A DNA stretch of 64,000 nucleotides, from the NCBI GenBank assembly GCA_028673005.1, contig CM054113.1, forward strand, positions 207,939,504 to 208,003,503, in the 5' to 3' direction. Made by a program: the position numbers and the translations under genes. This document shows, piece after piece, positions 12,533-23,439 of this stretch; position 1 is the stretch's first letter, and each line of letters opens with the position of its first letter. Below the pieces are notes generated by a model. It had not been told where the DNA came from. It made no database searches and worked only from the letters and a program-made list of their open reading frames with translations. Source of the DNA: Tanypteryx hageni (lineage: Eukaryota > Arthropoda > Insecta > Odonata > Petaluridae).

Positions 12533-13964
12533 AACAAGATGATCGAAACGGAACCTACTATGCCCACTTTCCACATAATTATTAATTTAATACACACAGG
12601 CCCCACTTTTACGTTAGGTTATTTTCCTGGAGACCGCGACGAAAAGCGGATAACCATTTTTCATAGACACAATATTAAAATGAGGAATTTCGTTTGGTAC
12701 TAGACTAAAAAATTATCGGAAATACCTATTTTAAAATATTATAAGATAAGCGTACAAAGGAATAGAAACACGGTTAGTACAGACGCAATCATTACTTCAT
12801 ATTTCTATAACACACACTCGAAAAGCATTGTGTTAGACAGAATCAAAAATGTAGATTATCATCATAGTGCACTTTATTAAAACGTGCATAGCTCAAACCT
12901 ACGGCCTATGTCAGTAGTAGTACATACCATCATCACAAAGTTTTATTATTTAATTTCCAAAACAGAAAGGCTTTCTAGTGTTTTTTGGTTAAGACAACAC
13001 ATCATCATTTTCCTATTTTCTACTATTAGGGTAAAGATGCAAGAAAGGTATAAAATCACTGTGCATACATATGTACTATACACACAACAATAGTTCCCGG
13101 AGCAGATCGAAACAGAGACTGGACCCGACGAATCAACTTGTTCACAAACAGATGAGCAAATGTGCGTAATAAGCGAATCACGAGGACGGATGGATAAATA
13201 AATGTTGCCAATTAGGAACATACATATGAGCAGAACAACAAAAGCGGAACAACAGAAACATTTCAATGTGTAGAACAAGCGGATCACGAGGACTAAAGAT
13301 TGAGACATTGTTGTCAATTAGAAACTGACATATGAGCGGAACGACGAAAAGCGAGGACTTCAATAGTTTTAAAATCACAGCAGATGAATTTCTCTTTGTG
13401 TTCCTAAATTTCATAATTTAGTGTTATAAAATATTACAAATGCATTCGAACGGAGAACTAAATGGATCATGCGTATTTGTGTGGCAAAAACATTGCGTGT
13501 ATGTACTAGATTACATCGAATCCGAGTCCAACACTAGTTGTTGCTATGGCAACACTCTCGTAATGAGTGATAAAAACTGAAAAAACGCCAGTATTTACGC
13601 AAAATTCGAAGAAATACAAAGATAAGCAACATCTACGATAAAAATTAGAATCTCGATTCTTTTCCCCAGAGAAGAGTAGATTCAAATCCCGCTTCGATAT
13701 TACAATTCTAAGATATTTTAATGCACGATGGATTTCAAATTTCCCATCAAATGGGAAGGATAGTTCCTGTAATCGAACCCAGGACTTTTAGTCTTCACAA
13801 AAAAACTATCCTCGGGAGCTCGGTCCCAATAGCATGAAATTTCCACCAAGTATCATAAAAATCGGTCTATTGGTGCAAAAGTTAATACAGGGACGAACGG
13901 ATAGAGAGACAGACACAACGACGAAACTATAAGCCTATTTCCATTCTGGAAAGTAGGCTAAAAA
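12533..13964 (-). mobile_element. MITE family X, copy 1 (long form, ~1.4 kb)
   Basis: The right part (about 13358-13958) matches family X copies at 19388-20092 and 39968-40707. Its right end is CTGGAAAGTAGGC. The left terminus is recognisable at 12533-12590, where AACAAGATGAT and GCCCACTTTCCA (12562) match the left end of copy 2. Between them, about 12600-13355, is a block of about 760 bp absent from copies 2 and 3. Either it is the internal region of a longer parent element or a later insertion. The block has no long ORF but contains a 106-bp tandem duplication. Strand is set so that copy 3 is plus. Confidence 0.6.
13171..13360. repeat. Tandem duplication, period about 106 bp
   Basis: AAGCGAATCACGAGGAC at 13171 and AAGCGGATCACGAGGAC at 13277 each lead, after a variable stretch, into TTG(C/T)CAATTAG(A/G)AAC and CATATGAGC(A/G)GAAC. 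These shared landmarks show two diverged units of a direct repeat. They lie in the block that distinguishes family X copy 1 from its shorter relatives. Confidence 0.65.
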
Positions 13965-13969
13965 TATAT

Positions 13970-14149
13970 GATGCAGCGCCGAATAATTTTTATGGCGCGC
14001 TTTATATAAAAAGGTGTTTAATACTTAAAGCTGCACATCCTACAGCTACTTCGCGTTCAGCCTTTGAAGACGATTTAAGACACTTACATGGGGGTTTCAA
14101 TGCAGATATTTTCACTACTCTTTTATATAATTTTTTACGAAAGAAATAA
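13970..14149 (+). pseudogene. Possible reverse-transcriptase C-terminal relic
   Basis: A 59-codon open run with no start codon begins directly after the right end of family X copy 1 and stops at a TAA (14147). Its peptide includes SRSAFEDDLRHLHGGFNADIF, which has the spacing of the F..EL..L...F..N.(Y/F) helix that follows the catalytic core in Penelope-like and some LINE reverse transcriptases. The same frame stays nearly open to about 14280, with charged residues. No catalytic motif is present, so the assignment rests on a short pattern and could be chance. Confidence 0.25.
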
Positions 14150-14504
14150 AAGTTAGAACGCCGGAAGTTGTATAACAGGAGATTAATAAATGAAATTGAA
14201 AGGAGAGATGGGAAATATTATAAGAGATGCTGGAGAAAATTACTGGATTTAGTACCAAATAAAGCAGAGTTTCCCAGCTAGTGTATTGTCAGACATGAAC
14301 TGGTGTGTTATGGAATTGTAGGAGAACTGCATTGGAAAATGGCGGGTGTTGTTGCCTCCAATCTTTATTTTATTTAAGGTTGCCACAGAATTAAAATGTT
14401 AGGGAAGTGCTGATATATAAAGGATGTAAGATCAATGATCCAAAATCATATCCGATGGAACTTCTTCCAACCTAGCTCTTTGTATGCGCACGAAACCAAC
14501 TTGA

Positions 14505-14566
14505 CAGGATCGAACCTGCTTCCTCGATATTGGCAAGCAGGTCCAACCCAGCATGCTATCGAGGCG
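14505..14566 (-). repeat. tRNA-like SINE head (degenerate)
   Basis: Read on the minus strand, GGTTCGATCC (14507-14516) is a B-box lacking one base of the consensus. Upstream, TAGCATGCTGG is a weak A-box match. A CCTCGAT/ATCGAGG inverted repeat (14522-14528 and 14558-14564) frames the middle. It cannot fold as a proper tRNA, so a tRNA-derived SINE or tRNA pseudogene is the best reading. Its 3' extent is undefined. Confidence 0.3.
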
Positions 14567-14569
14567 AAA

Positions 14570-15933
14570 ATATCTCTTCTGAGGGAGGATAGTAACCATG
14601 TTCACAGCAGAGAGAGAGAGAGCTCATGTACTAAAGTTTTCCATATTCCAATACACTTCAATATGAACACGCATGAAAAATAATACATAATACAATAATT
14701 TATTCTTCCCATCATTGTTGAGGAGGAAGAGCGTAGCCATAAATCACTCAAAATCTTTTTTAGGCAGCCAACAAAAAAGAATAAAAAAGACTGAGGAAAA
14801 AGGGCTTCACCCAATGTGGGAAAGGAATCATTGCGTTTGCTTAGAAATTAATCCGATTTTCATTCTCCAGATGAGCATATTTTTAACTTTTAATAATGAG
14901 GGCCACAAGCAAGTCCGTTACTTAAAAGTCGATCGTCTGAAACAGGAAAACAAAACGCCTCCCCAGTTAACGACACATAGACGCAGATCGGCGGAGAAAC
15001 TGCTATAATGCCCCTCCTAGAAAAGTGGTCACCTGTCAAACTCACATCCCGAGACGGCCCTGATAGCAAGTTCCTCGGCGAGTCGGGTAGCTTGTAATAT
15101 TAAATAAAAGACAAGGTCTTGTGTCATAAAATCATTTTCAGTTGCACAAATGAGGTAAATTAACGGAATGGTCTGTATAAAATGTTGCGTGAACTGTACG
15201 GCCGTGATTCGGAAACTCTGAATTGCCTGTTATTTCCCATTCTACCAGCTCAACTAATCCAATCAAACACCTTCCGATTCAAAAGAACATTCTCCTTTTT
15301 ACCGCAAATATCATTAAAAATGATTTTAGATTTTGCTTGCTGTAACTTGCGCAGTCTAGCTATGTGTACCTGCGGATACAGAATCAAATGGTAAAAGCTC
15401 AACTGGAAGTGCTGGAATGAAGTTTTTAAAATGTTTTAAATGTTCGGAAAGTGAACTGAAACATGGAGAGTAGCGATGCAAAAATTCAGAGATTATTCGA
15501 TACGAAAATCAATTTCTCGTAATCATTGAACCATCATAAAACTAAAGGGACGGAGCACTATTAGCATTTCACGGTTAAATGGTCATTTCCTACTTAAAGA
15601 GTGCTACGAAAATGTGTCTATGAAATCAACATACATGATAAATTAAAATGGACTTGTTTGGTCCGAGTACACACACCACTTTTTCTGTTTCATCAAACTG
15701 CTAGAATAAAACCTCGGATGGTTTACAGAAAAGAATCCCGAGTCCGATCGGAATGATTGTGGCAACATCGCATTCTGACCCTCTGACCATGTCAGTTAGG
15801 TATTTGTCCCAAACAGTTAAATAGTATAGATAGCAGCGGCAAATTCTCCAAAGAGGGTAGTGATAGTAAATATGTCTTTCATTAATAATAAATACTTAAT
15901 TTACTCGCATGTTTCTCACAGTCTTTTCTCCGG
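14570..15933. other. Intergenic sequence, nothing recognised
   Basis: This is mixed-composition, mostly AT-rich DNA. ORFs of 70-97 codons (14715-15008 plus, 15182-15394 plus) show no recognisable domain. A short (GA)n run lies at about 14610. AATAAA occurs in an AT-rich context near 15100 but is not linked to any gene. Confidence 0.4.
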
Positions 15934-15969
15934 ACGCCGCCGATATATATATATATATATCGGCGGCGT
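15934..15969. repeat. Perfect 36-bp palindrome with (AT)9 core
   Basis: ACGCCGCCG at 15934-15942 is followed by 18 bp of alternating AT (15943-15960) and then CGGCGGCGT at 15961-15969, the exact reverse complement. The two GC-rich arms flanking an easily melted core favour a hairpin or cruciform. Confidence 0.95.
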
Positions 15970-16586
15970 AAAATAATGGAACTTAGTCGTGAGTCATTCT
16001 TTCTTTTAATTACTGACAAATACATAAATATACGGTTTATATTCACGTTCGTTAAAATTTCGGGTATCATTTCTTCAGTCCTAAAATAGAAACTAAAAAT
16101 TTTCGTTTCAGTTCATATGCTAAAAGATAACTACAAACCTAACATCTTTTCTTAATTTTGGCACGGTTCACACACTTGAAGATAGTTTCATAACTATAAC
16201 CCTTTTTTGGTAGTGTGCATGGCGTTCGAATCAAGCGATTGAGTGAAGAGACAGGAGTTAATAAAACTGATCCTAAAAGTCTTGCCATTTCTATTGTGTG
16301 AAAGGGAATGGGCGATTGAGAGGCATACATCTTTTACCAAACGATTGGGTCCATAAGGGCGCGTAATTACACAACCTTGTCTGCAGCGATAATTCCACCG
16401 CAAATGTTGATACATGACTTAAGCGAAGTTAGCAAGTGCCTGCAATTATTTGGGAAGAACGAGATCGTTTAGAATTGCGAGCAAAAGCTCATAAATTGTG
16501 GGGATAATCAAACATCATACTAGGTTTTAGATAGTTGGTTAGCCTTTAAATAAGATCATATCCGAGTCAGTATCAAATTAACTAGG

Positions 16587-16665
16587 TCGACTGTTGTAGA
16601 GAGGCGGTTATCCATGCCTATCTAATTTTAGGTTTGCAGGTTCGACTCCTTCCGTGAGAATGGCC
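16587..16665 (+). repeat. tRNA-derived SINE head or tRNA pseudogene
   Basis: TTGTAGAGAGG (16594-16604) matches the Pol III A-box at 10 of 11 positions. GGTTCGACTCC (16639-16649) matches the B-box perfectly. The start-to-start spacing of 45 bp is that of a real tRNA (about 44). The flanking acceptor-arm segments do not pair, and no clean anticodon loop forms, so this is not a functional tRNA. It ends 38 bp before the target duplication of the hAT MITE. Confidence 0.5.
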
Positions 16666-16702
16666 GTAATGCCTCCTTTGTTTCGCTATTAAACTCTTCA
16701 AC

Positions 16703-16949
16703 CAGTGGCGTAGCGAGGGGAGAGCAGTGGGGGGCAGTTGCCTCTGGGCGCAGGACTGAAGGGGCGCAAACTACAACAACAAACAAAATTAAGGTTTCTG
16801 TTTATAAACAATAATAATATTATAATATATGCCGAATTAAAATGCTAGCATCACATTCCCCAAATTACATTTGTCTGGAAAATGGTACAAAGAGCAAAGG
16901 GAGGGGGGCGCATCTCTAAGACTTGCTCCCGGGCGAAAGAGATCCACTG
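16703..16949. mobile_element. hAT-type MITE with perfect 8-bp target duplication
   Basis: The element starts CAGTGGCGTAGCGAGG on the plus strand and, from the other side, CAGTGGATCTC. Both ends therefore begin CAGTGG. The flanks carry the identical octamer TCTTCAAC at 16695-16702 and 16950-16957. An 8-bp duplication with CAGTG-type termini is diagnostic of the hAT superfamily. The ends are rich in GGGGG and GGGCGC blocks, as in many arthropod hAT MITEs. At 247 bp it is non-autonomous and would have been moved by a transposase encoded elsewhere. Confidence 0.88.
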
Positions 16950-16957
16950 TCTTCAAC

Positions 16958-19387
16958 CAAAGTGATGCCATTCTTGATTTACATATATTACCGAATATTG
17001 AACATTTCGAAGTACACTCCATTATAAACGATTTTAGTGTTTAGGGTGAATGTTAACTGTCTTCATGTTGACATTTCCATGCGGGGATTTTGTATTTACA
17101 AAAACTTATCACTTCTAAAGTACTCTGATAACTTAGCATAGGCTGCCAAAAAGGAAACTATTTTGCTTTATATTTAGATGAAAGACTAGTTCTATCATAA
17201 TATTTATTTATGTCTTTCCGAATTGTAAGGACGTTAGGAATGATAGCATTTTAGTACACTGAATTGTGATGGATGATACTTTGAATTTTACAAAGATGTT
17301 TTGTCTTTCACTGTACTTAAATAAAAATGGTTGTGAGAGTGTAACAGATAAATAACTCCAGCTGGTGAACCTTTAACGTTTAATCGGTTATACGACCCGT
17401 TTCCATCCCTCCTCAATCCCCATTCGATGGTCGTCGTGCAAGGGAGCGTAATAAACAGCCACCGCCAATTAATAAGGAGCTTCTCCTCCGTCTTCTCATT
17501 GCATTTCTCCCTTCCTCCCTCCCGATCCTCCACAACTTCCATCCCTTCCCTCTACTCTAGATCACGAACCTGGGTCTCCTCGCGGCCGAGCCCTTCCTTA
17601 TCACGACAGCCGATTTCCCGTTATTCACGGATGGGGCGCACCGATAGCCACGCTCCACTTGCCATACGAACCAACCCGTCCGGTCCAATCGAATGAAACG
17701 CAGTCCCGCAGGGAGGCGGTTTGATCTGCTAGGGCCCATTAACCTCGGGTTCAGGAGAGCATTGCCGAAAAAAATAACGCTGCTTTAAAAGAAACCACGA
17801 TAGAGTAATGCGGTATTAAATTGCACCGACATTAATCCCTCTTGCTTAGTCCAACGTACCTACAGTCGCAAAGGCTTTGCATTGTTATAAAACTTCAGCA
17901 TAAAAATTAATAATCAAAACATTCGGAACTGAACGAAATAATTAAGCGTGCAATGCACGTGTTACAAAGTCAGGATATTTTACGGAAGCTTTTCATAATC
18001 TCCCAGTTATGAAATCCATGCTAATTAATTTAAGTTTCAAGCGTGCGAATACTCAAAGTTTATTCAAGATTAAACTGCCAATTGCCACGCTAAAGCACAA
18101 TAGAATTCGAAATGTTATTGGAATCAGTAATAAATGAAAAGGTACTGAGAGTATTCCCATCGCTGAGAACTGTTATTAAGTTATTGGAAACCTGGCAGAG
18201 CTCAGAAAATTCAAATTTTTTAAACTGACGAAAGGATAAATATTTATGAGACATGTCTTCCTAAAAACACATTTCTATTCAAATATATGTTGTTATTATT
18301 CTAGCTCAGGGGAAGGTCAAGAGTTATGAAGGGGCACGCTGAAGTGATGCAGATTATAATTTTTTTTCTTATTTCGTCTTTCACGCACGAATTTGCTATC
18401 GAAATTTCAATGTTACGACTAAAATTAATGTAGTAAAACAGAAAATACGCCAAAGCTGTGAATTGCAAAGTTATAAACAGGAGTTATCTATCTTAATACA
18501 AGTGCTATTCATTTCAATATCAATACCAGCGGGGTACGCGACCGTTAAAAGAAATTGCACACTATCTTTTATTCCTGAGCTAATTAGCCTCAATGAGATG
18601 GAATATGGCACGCACAAACTCAATAAATTCTGCTACAAAATGTTTTCTAGATTTTCCGCATGCACTCATCTTTCACACTTCGTGGTCTAAAGCCACTCAA
18701 AAGCTTTGTTACCCTAGTATCGCATCTGTAGTCTCCCTTAACAAATCGAGCTGCTCTACGCCAGTTCATTTCGAGTTCACTAGATTAGCCCTCCTCTAGC
18801 TAACCACCTTCATTTTCAGGGGAAAATCTTCTTTAGTCGACTGATACAAAACACCTAGTACAATAAACGCCTTTATCGTGGAAATGATAAACTTCCGCGG
18901 TTAGTCCCTAGCATCTGTGCATCTTTCCCCCTCGCTTACCCCGTCTCTCTCCATCGCCAACTTTAATGCAAATGGCATCCCAGCACCAACTCTAAGATTC
19001 GCTCTTCTACCGATTTTATTTCCCCTTCTATTTTTCTCCTTCACTCCTCTCCTCCTCCCTAACATCCATCATCCCTTCGGGACCGGAACAGTCATTGAGC
19101 TAACCTGTTTCACAGTTGAGAACAAGGGAGGGGGGAGTAAGGAGGCAGGAAATGGATGTGTTCGGATGTGGGTGGGTGTTGGTGAGGTTGAGGAAGGAAA
19201 TGCAATGAAAAACTGACGATATCGCGCTTCGGATTAAATGGGTTGTTGTTAAATAATTAATGCTTTGAATTCGAGGGAAGAAAAATCATCTACATAAGTG
19301 TAAAATTGAAGAAGGTCATCCAAGGAAGAGAAAGGAAAAAGGAAGGGAATATGAATTTTAGATAGTTTAAAAGAAGAATGCAGTGGA
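16958..19387. other. Intergenic sequence with paired pyrimidine and purine tracts
   Basis: A pyrimidine-rich tract lies at about 17455-17560, followed by a CpG-containing patch to about 17760 without a convincing ORF. From 17760 to 18900 the sequence is AT-rich with nothing recognised. At 18925-19080 a pyrimidine-rich block changes to a purine-rich block at 19120-19210, across a short balanced segment. The ORF at 18917-19216 is a by-product of these tracts. Confidence 0.45.
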
Positions 19388-20092
19388 AACAAGATGATTC
19401 AAACAGAACTTATGATGCCTACTTTCCATTTAATCATTTATTTTATACTTATATTGGCTTTAATAGCTTTGAAGTCATAGCGGATATTTTCCCAAATTTC
19501 GTAATTTAATGTAATAAAATGCTACAAATACATTTGAACGGAATATTAAATTGATCACGCGTATTTGTGTGGCAAAAACATTGCGTGTACGTACTAGATT
19601 ATACCGAATCCGAGTCCAACAATAGTTGTTGCTATGGCAACACTCTCGTAATGAGTGATAAAGGCTGCAAAATCGCCAGCATATACGCAAAATTCTAAGG
19701 AATACAATCGATAAGGAAAATTCTACGATAAAAATTAGAATCTTCATTCCTTTTCTCGGAGAATAGTACAAAACTCGCTCCGATAGTAAAATTATTAGAT
19801 ATTTTAATATGCAAGAGAAAATTACCATACACGATGGATTTTGGATTTCCCATGTAAATCAAATGGGATGAATAGTTCCTGAAATCGAACCCGGGACTTC
19901 AATCTTCGCAACAAAAACTATCCTCGGGAGCTCGGTCCATCTATCAAGAGATTTCCACCAATTTTCATGAAAATCGGTCTATTGGTTCAAAAATTAATAG
20001 GGGGACGGGCAGACAGACAGACAGACTGACGGAAAAACAGACACAACGACAAAACTATAAGCCTATTTCCATTCTGGAAAGTAGGCTAAAAA
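19388..20092 (-). mobile_element. MITE family X, copy 2
   Basis: This copy matches copy 3 (39968-40707, inverted) almost base for base. The terminal motif GCCTACTTTCCA is at 19417 and its inverted partner TGGAAAGTAGGC ends at 20086. Homology continues outward on the left through AACAAGATGATTCAAACAG to 19388, beyond the inverted motif, but not on the right. Internal landmarks are GTTGTTGCTATGGCAACAC (about 19625), a T-arm-like hairpin with a Pol III B-box on the minus strand (about 19885), and a CAGACAGACAGAC run (about 20008). No conserved ORF: the 117-codon minus-strand frame is shared with copy 3 only because the DNA is similar. Confidence 0.8.
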
Positions 20093-20631
20093 CTTAGAGA
20101 GAGAGAGACTCAAAGAATACAAGAAATAATTTATTGATTTAAAAATATGAACTAAACTTAACTTTAACCAATTAAAATTTATTATTACCCACAATATTCG
20201 TTCTACGCACCCTAATTCGTATTTCATAAACTCTAGTTAATTCGTAAAGATTGTAGTCAAAAGAGCGTTTTTCATTGTCAACACGTGGCAAAAATTTATT
20301 TTCGCTCTTGTAGTGATTGAAAATGCTGTTTTTCATAAGTTAAAATATCTTCTTTGAGATGCGTTTTCAAATGAGTCACTTTGATGTTTTCAAAATAATA
20401 CAATTAGTGCCTCACTATGGAAATTATAAACACTCAGATTCAAACATAGATGGTGATAAATGGAATATTGCTTTAAATAATTAATATTCATTACTTATTG
20501 TTTATATGGAGGATTTTCCAATGAGAAATGGCTATTAACAAAAATAGTTGAACAATATCTTTATCCAGTGGCACCAAAACGAACGATATGAATTCTCAAG
20601 ACACCCTCAGAGAGTGCATTATCTACAAAAC
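20093..20631. other. AT-rich spacer between family X and family A copies
   Basis: No ORF of note and no repeat recognised, apart from a short GAGAGAGAGA run at about 20096 directly after the MITE end. Confidence 0.4.
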
Positions 20632-21396
20632 TCTGATGTGGCCACCACATGACTTTCTCCATATCTGTAATATTTCTAAAAATTCCAAATAGGTTACATA
20701 ATAATAAATATTTTAAGAATCTGCGAGGAAATTTTAGACTTTACATAGAACAGAACTAAACTCAAACCATAGCATTCTAATATTGGATATAGCCACAAAG
20801 CTCCAACAGTTAAGAAAATAAATTGGAGCGTTACTAAGATGTAACTAAGCGTCAATTATTAATAATAGTCGTCGGTAGGTGGCGTGGTGGTGGCAGCTAA
20901 AATATATGATATCTCCTAAACAATGTATTATATGGGATAATATTTCAAACCAAGGTTGTAGAAAATTTAATTTCCTACAACTTTTATTCGAATACATTTA
21001 TCAAATATTAAAGCAAATATTACAAAATAACGGATAACTGACAAGAGTAAACACCCAGTTTCGGTCGACCGATTTTTACCAAAAACTAATCAGTTCTTGT
21101 GACTTTTATAAAAAATTTTAAATATACAATTTCGTGTTGACAAGATTAATATTTTTTGAGTAAGAGCACCCACAAAAAGCTATCACATACACACACACAC
21201 ACACACTCTCTCTCAAACACATACACACACACACACTCTCTCTCTCAAACACACACACACACACACATACATCATCGATAAAATGGTCAAAACCTGTTCA
21301 GGGCACCTCAAAACGTGTATTTCTATTGAAATCTCGAAATAGATTTTTTTCATGAATACAATACTTACTCCTATACTACGTATATGGAGAAAGTAA
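20632..21396 (+). mobile_element. MITE family A, copy 2, with expanded microsatellite
   Basis: It starts TCTGATGTGGCCACCACATG and continues with ACTTTCTCCATATCTG, matching copies 1, 3 and 4. It ends TATATGGAGAAAGTAAAA. The start contains a near-palindrome (ATGTGGCCACCACAT). Where the other copies have only a short CA-rich stretch, this one carries about 80 bp of (CA)n and (CT)n in two cycles (about 21186-21267). This is a local microsatellite expansion inside the element. No coding capacity. Confidence 0.82.
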
Positions 21397-21837
21397 AAAC
21401 GAAATTTTGCCAATGTATATCATTTACTATCTATCTTTCGAACTTTTTAAATGTTGAAGATACACTTGTTTTGGGATCCATAACAAATATTTATTAATCT
21501 TGAGACAGAAATTTCACTATTGTTTCAATTGCACCTTACAATACCGCGGCTACACTAACAATTAAACATGAAGAGAGAAGACGAGCGAAAGAAAACAAGA
21601 TATTGAATATATGTTGTAATTGTGAAAGAGATATATAGTTTGTTCGTGCGGAATTTCTGGCTAATCAACCTCTAGAGATATATAATGATGGTATAAAGAT
21701 AGCATTAACAGGAGTGAAGTAAATGAAGATGGTGGACAAATAATTCTATAAAAATGAAATAGATATAAACGTTAAGAAGCACACAGCGCTTGTAAAAGAT
21801 AAAGAGCACATACGTCAAAAAAGTTGAAAAGAAGGTA

Positions 21838-22400
21838 TTAATAACAAAGGAGAACTCTATCGCAGAAAAGGAGCTGGAAGACAAGGAAGAATGAACAAAA
21901 TAAGGGAAGGTAGGAAAGGAAAACAGAGAAAGGAGGTATCGAGAGAGAGAAAGGTTGAATAGAAAGGATAAAGGTTACTTTGTGATAGGAAGTGGGAGGG
22001 ATGGAAGGAAAATAGGGAAATGGGTGTTGCGTAGTGTCCGGCTGTGTGTAATTGCTACCTTTCAAGCGGTTCTGCTTGTCCTCTCCACGCACGCAGTGTT
22101 TGACAGGAGGGGAGGAAGCAGGGAGGATGAAGATGAGGAGGCGTGGAGGAGGAGGTAAGGGGAGGGGGAGAAAGGAGAAAATAAGAAAGGGACACGGTAA
22201 AGGAGGGAATGACGTGCGCTTGGAATGGCAGTTGCAGGAGAATGAAAAAAGCTCCGGAGAAGTGTTTGGGCATTTGAAACAAAAAGGAAAATAAGTTGAA
22301 GGAGGAATAAGGCAACGGAGGTTGTGTGAATGAGGAAAGGGAGGATGGAGGGAAGAGAAGAAAGATAAGAAGAGAGAAAGAAAGGACACAAGCACATGTA
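21838..22400. repeat. Purine-rich block
   Basis: About 560 bp with strong A+G bias on the plus strand, interrupted at about 22020-22090 by a balanced segment. The minus-strand ORFs of 111-185 codons are Ser/Leu/Phe/Pro-rich products of this composition. Confidence 0.7.
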
Positions 22401-22404
22401 ATGT

Positions 22405-23085
22405 AGTTAGTTTGTTTGAAGTTCAAGGCAGTACCTTGGCGTAATTACGAAATGAGACTGGCTTAATTGTCCACAGTTTCGAGAAAACGAATTGGTTTTT
22501 ATAAAACAATTCCAGAAAGCTTTATTATTGATATTAACTAGTTAGAGAGATTCACACCGGCATATAGGAACGACTCTATGGATGGCATAGTGCCTTCAGT
22601 GACAGGTATCGTGCATCAACCCGAACAACTAATCTTCGGGTCTATAGAAAATTCCTGCACGATTGCTAAAATAATTAACCAATGGGACCACGCCATACTT
22701 TAAGATATTTTTCGAGATATCCTTACCGCAAAGACTCTTCCCCAAAGATAGCAAGTAACACAAGGGTGATGGCAAAGAGATCACCTGAAATTACCGACCG
22801 ATATCCCTAGCACCATTACCCTGTAAGATACCTGACCATATCATCGTCAGCTTTACAACGCGGTTTTTTTTATATTCGGTTCCTACTTAACAAGTGTCAA
22901 TACAGATTCATGAAAGGTTAATCCCGCGAAATCTATCGATATAGATGATATTTTTCTCTAGAACGATCAGAGATCATTCGTACTAGGATATTTAAGATGG
23001 AATTTGAGATTTTTTAAAGTGTCTGGTGTGCTGCACTCCCTGCCACTCACCTGTCTGGTGACTTGTAGGGTATTATACAGATAAA
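22405..23085 (+). pseudogene. CR1-type LINE, old copy with internal deletion
   Basis: Conceptual translation across frames gives fragments that align in order with the 825-codon CR1 protein at 54955-57432. EVQGSTLA and LRNETGLIVH (22425-22480) match residues 277-296. KIPARLLK (about 22650) matches around residue 361. NYRPISLAPLPCKI (about 22795) matches residues 413-426. CQYRFMKG (about 22897) matches around residue 448. The sequence then jumps to FFSRTIRDHS (about 22950), matching residues 806-815, and to the shared 3' untranslated end with CACTCCCTGCCACTCACC (about 23033) and GACTTGTAGGGT (about 23060). The catalytic palm, about residues 460-800, is missing. Numerous stops and frameshifts show that the copy is old. 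It starts where the purine block ends. Confidence 0.75.
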
Positions 23086-23439
23086 GAAATAATGCAGGAA
23101 ATAAGTGTAAGATGAGAATCGGAAGAACTACCAAATATTCAGTCGTCATTGACATAGAGCGCTTCCGTTGAGACCCAGCATAATCGCTTCCCATGCTCAC
23201 GGAAGACGAGTGGACGCAACACTCGTGATCAAAAACTTTTCAGAATCAGTTCCCCTTTATTGCCTCTGGGGATTTTCCATTTGGGGTAGCGCAGCGTTAG
23301 AGCACAAATGACACGAAATTGCGAGTAGAAAATTAATTGTGTGAGAACAGGTGGCCCTAGGCGGGATCGCAGTCCGTGCGCAATCACCAATTTGAGAGTG
23401 TGACGGGCGAGTTTAAATGCCGCTCAGCATCAGTGGCAA

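Noticed and set aside
16139..16415. Overlapping minus ORFs with a vaguely helix-turn-helix-like segment (IEMARLLGSV)
   Set aside because: The pattern is too short and the frames break immediately; no transposase motif or element ends surround it.
19475..19828. 117-codon ORF shared with one at 40324-40620
   Set aside because: The frame is shared because both are family X copies. It is absent as an open frame from copy 1 and has no recognisable domain.
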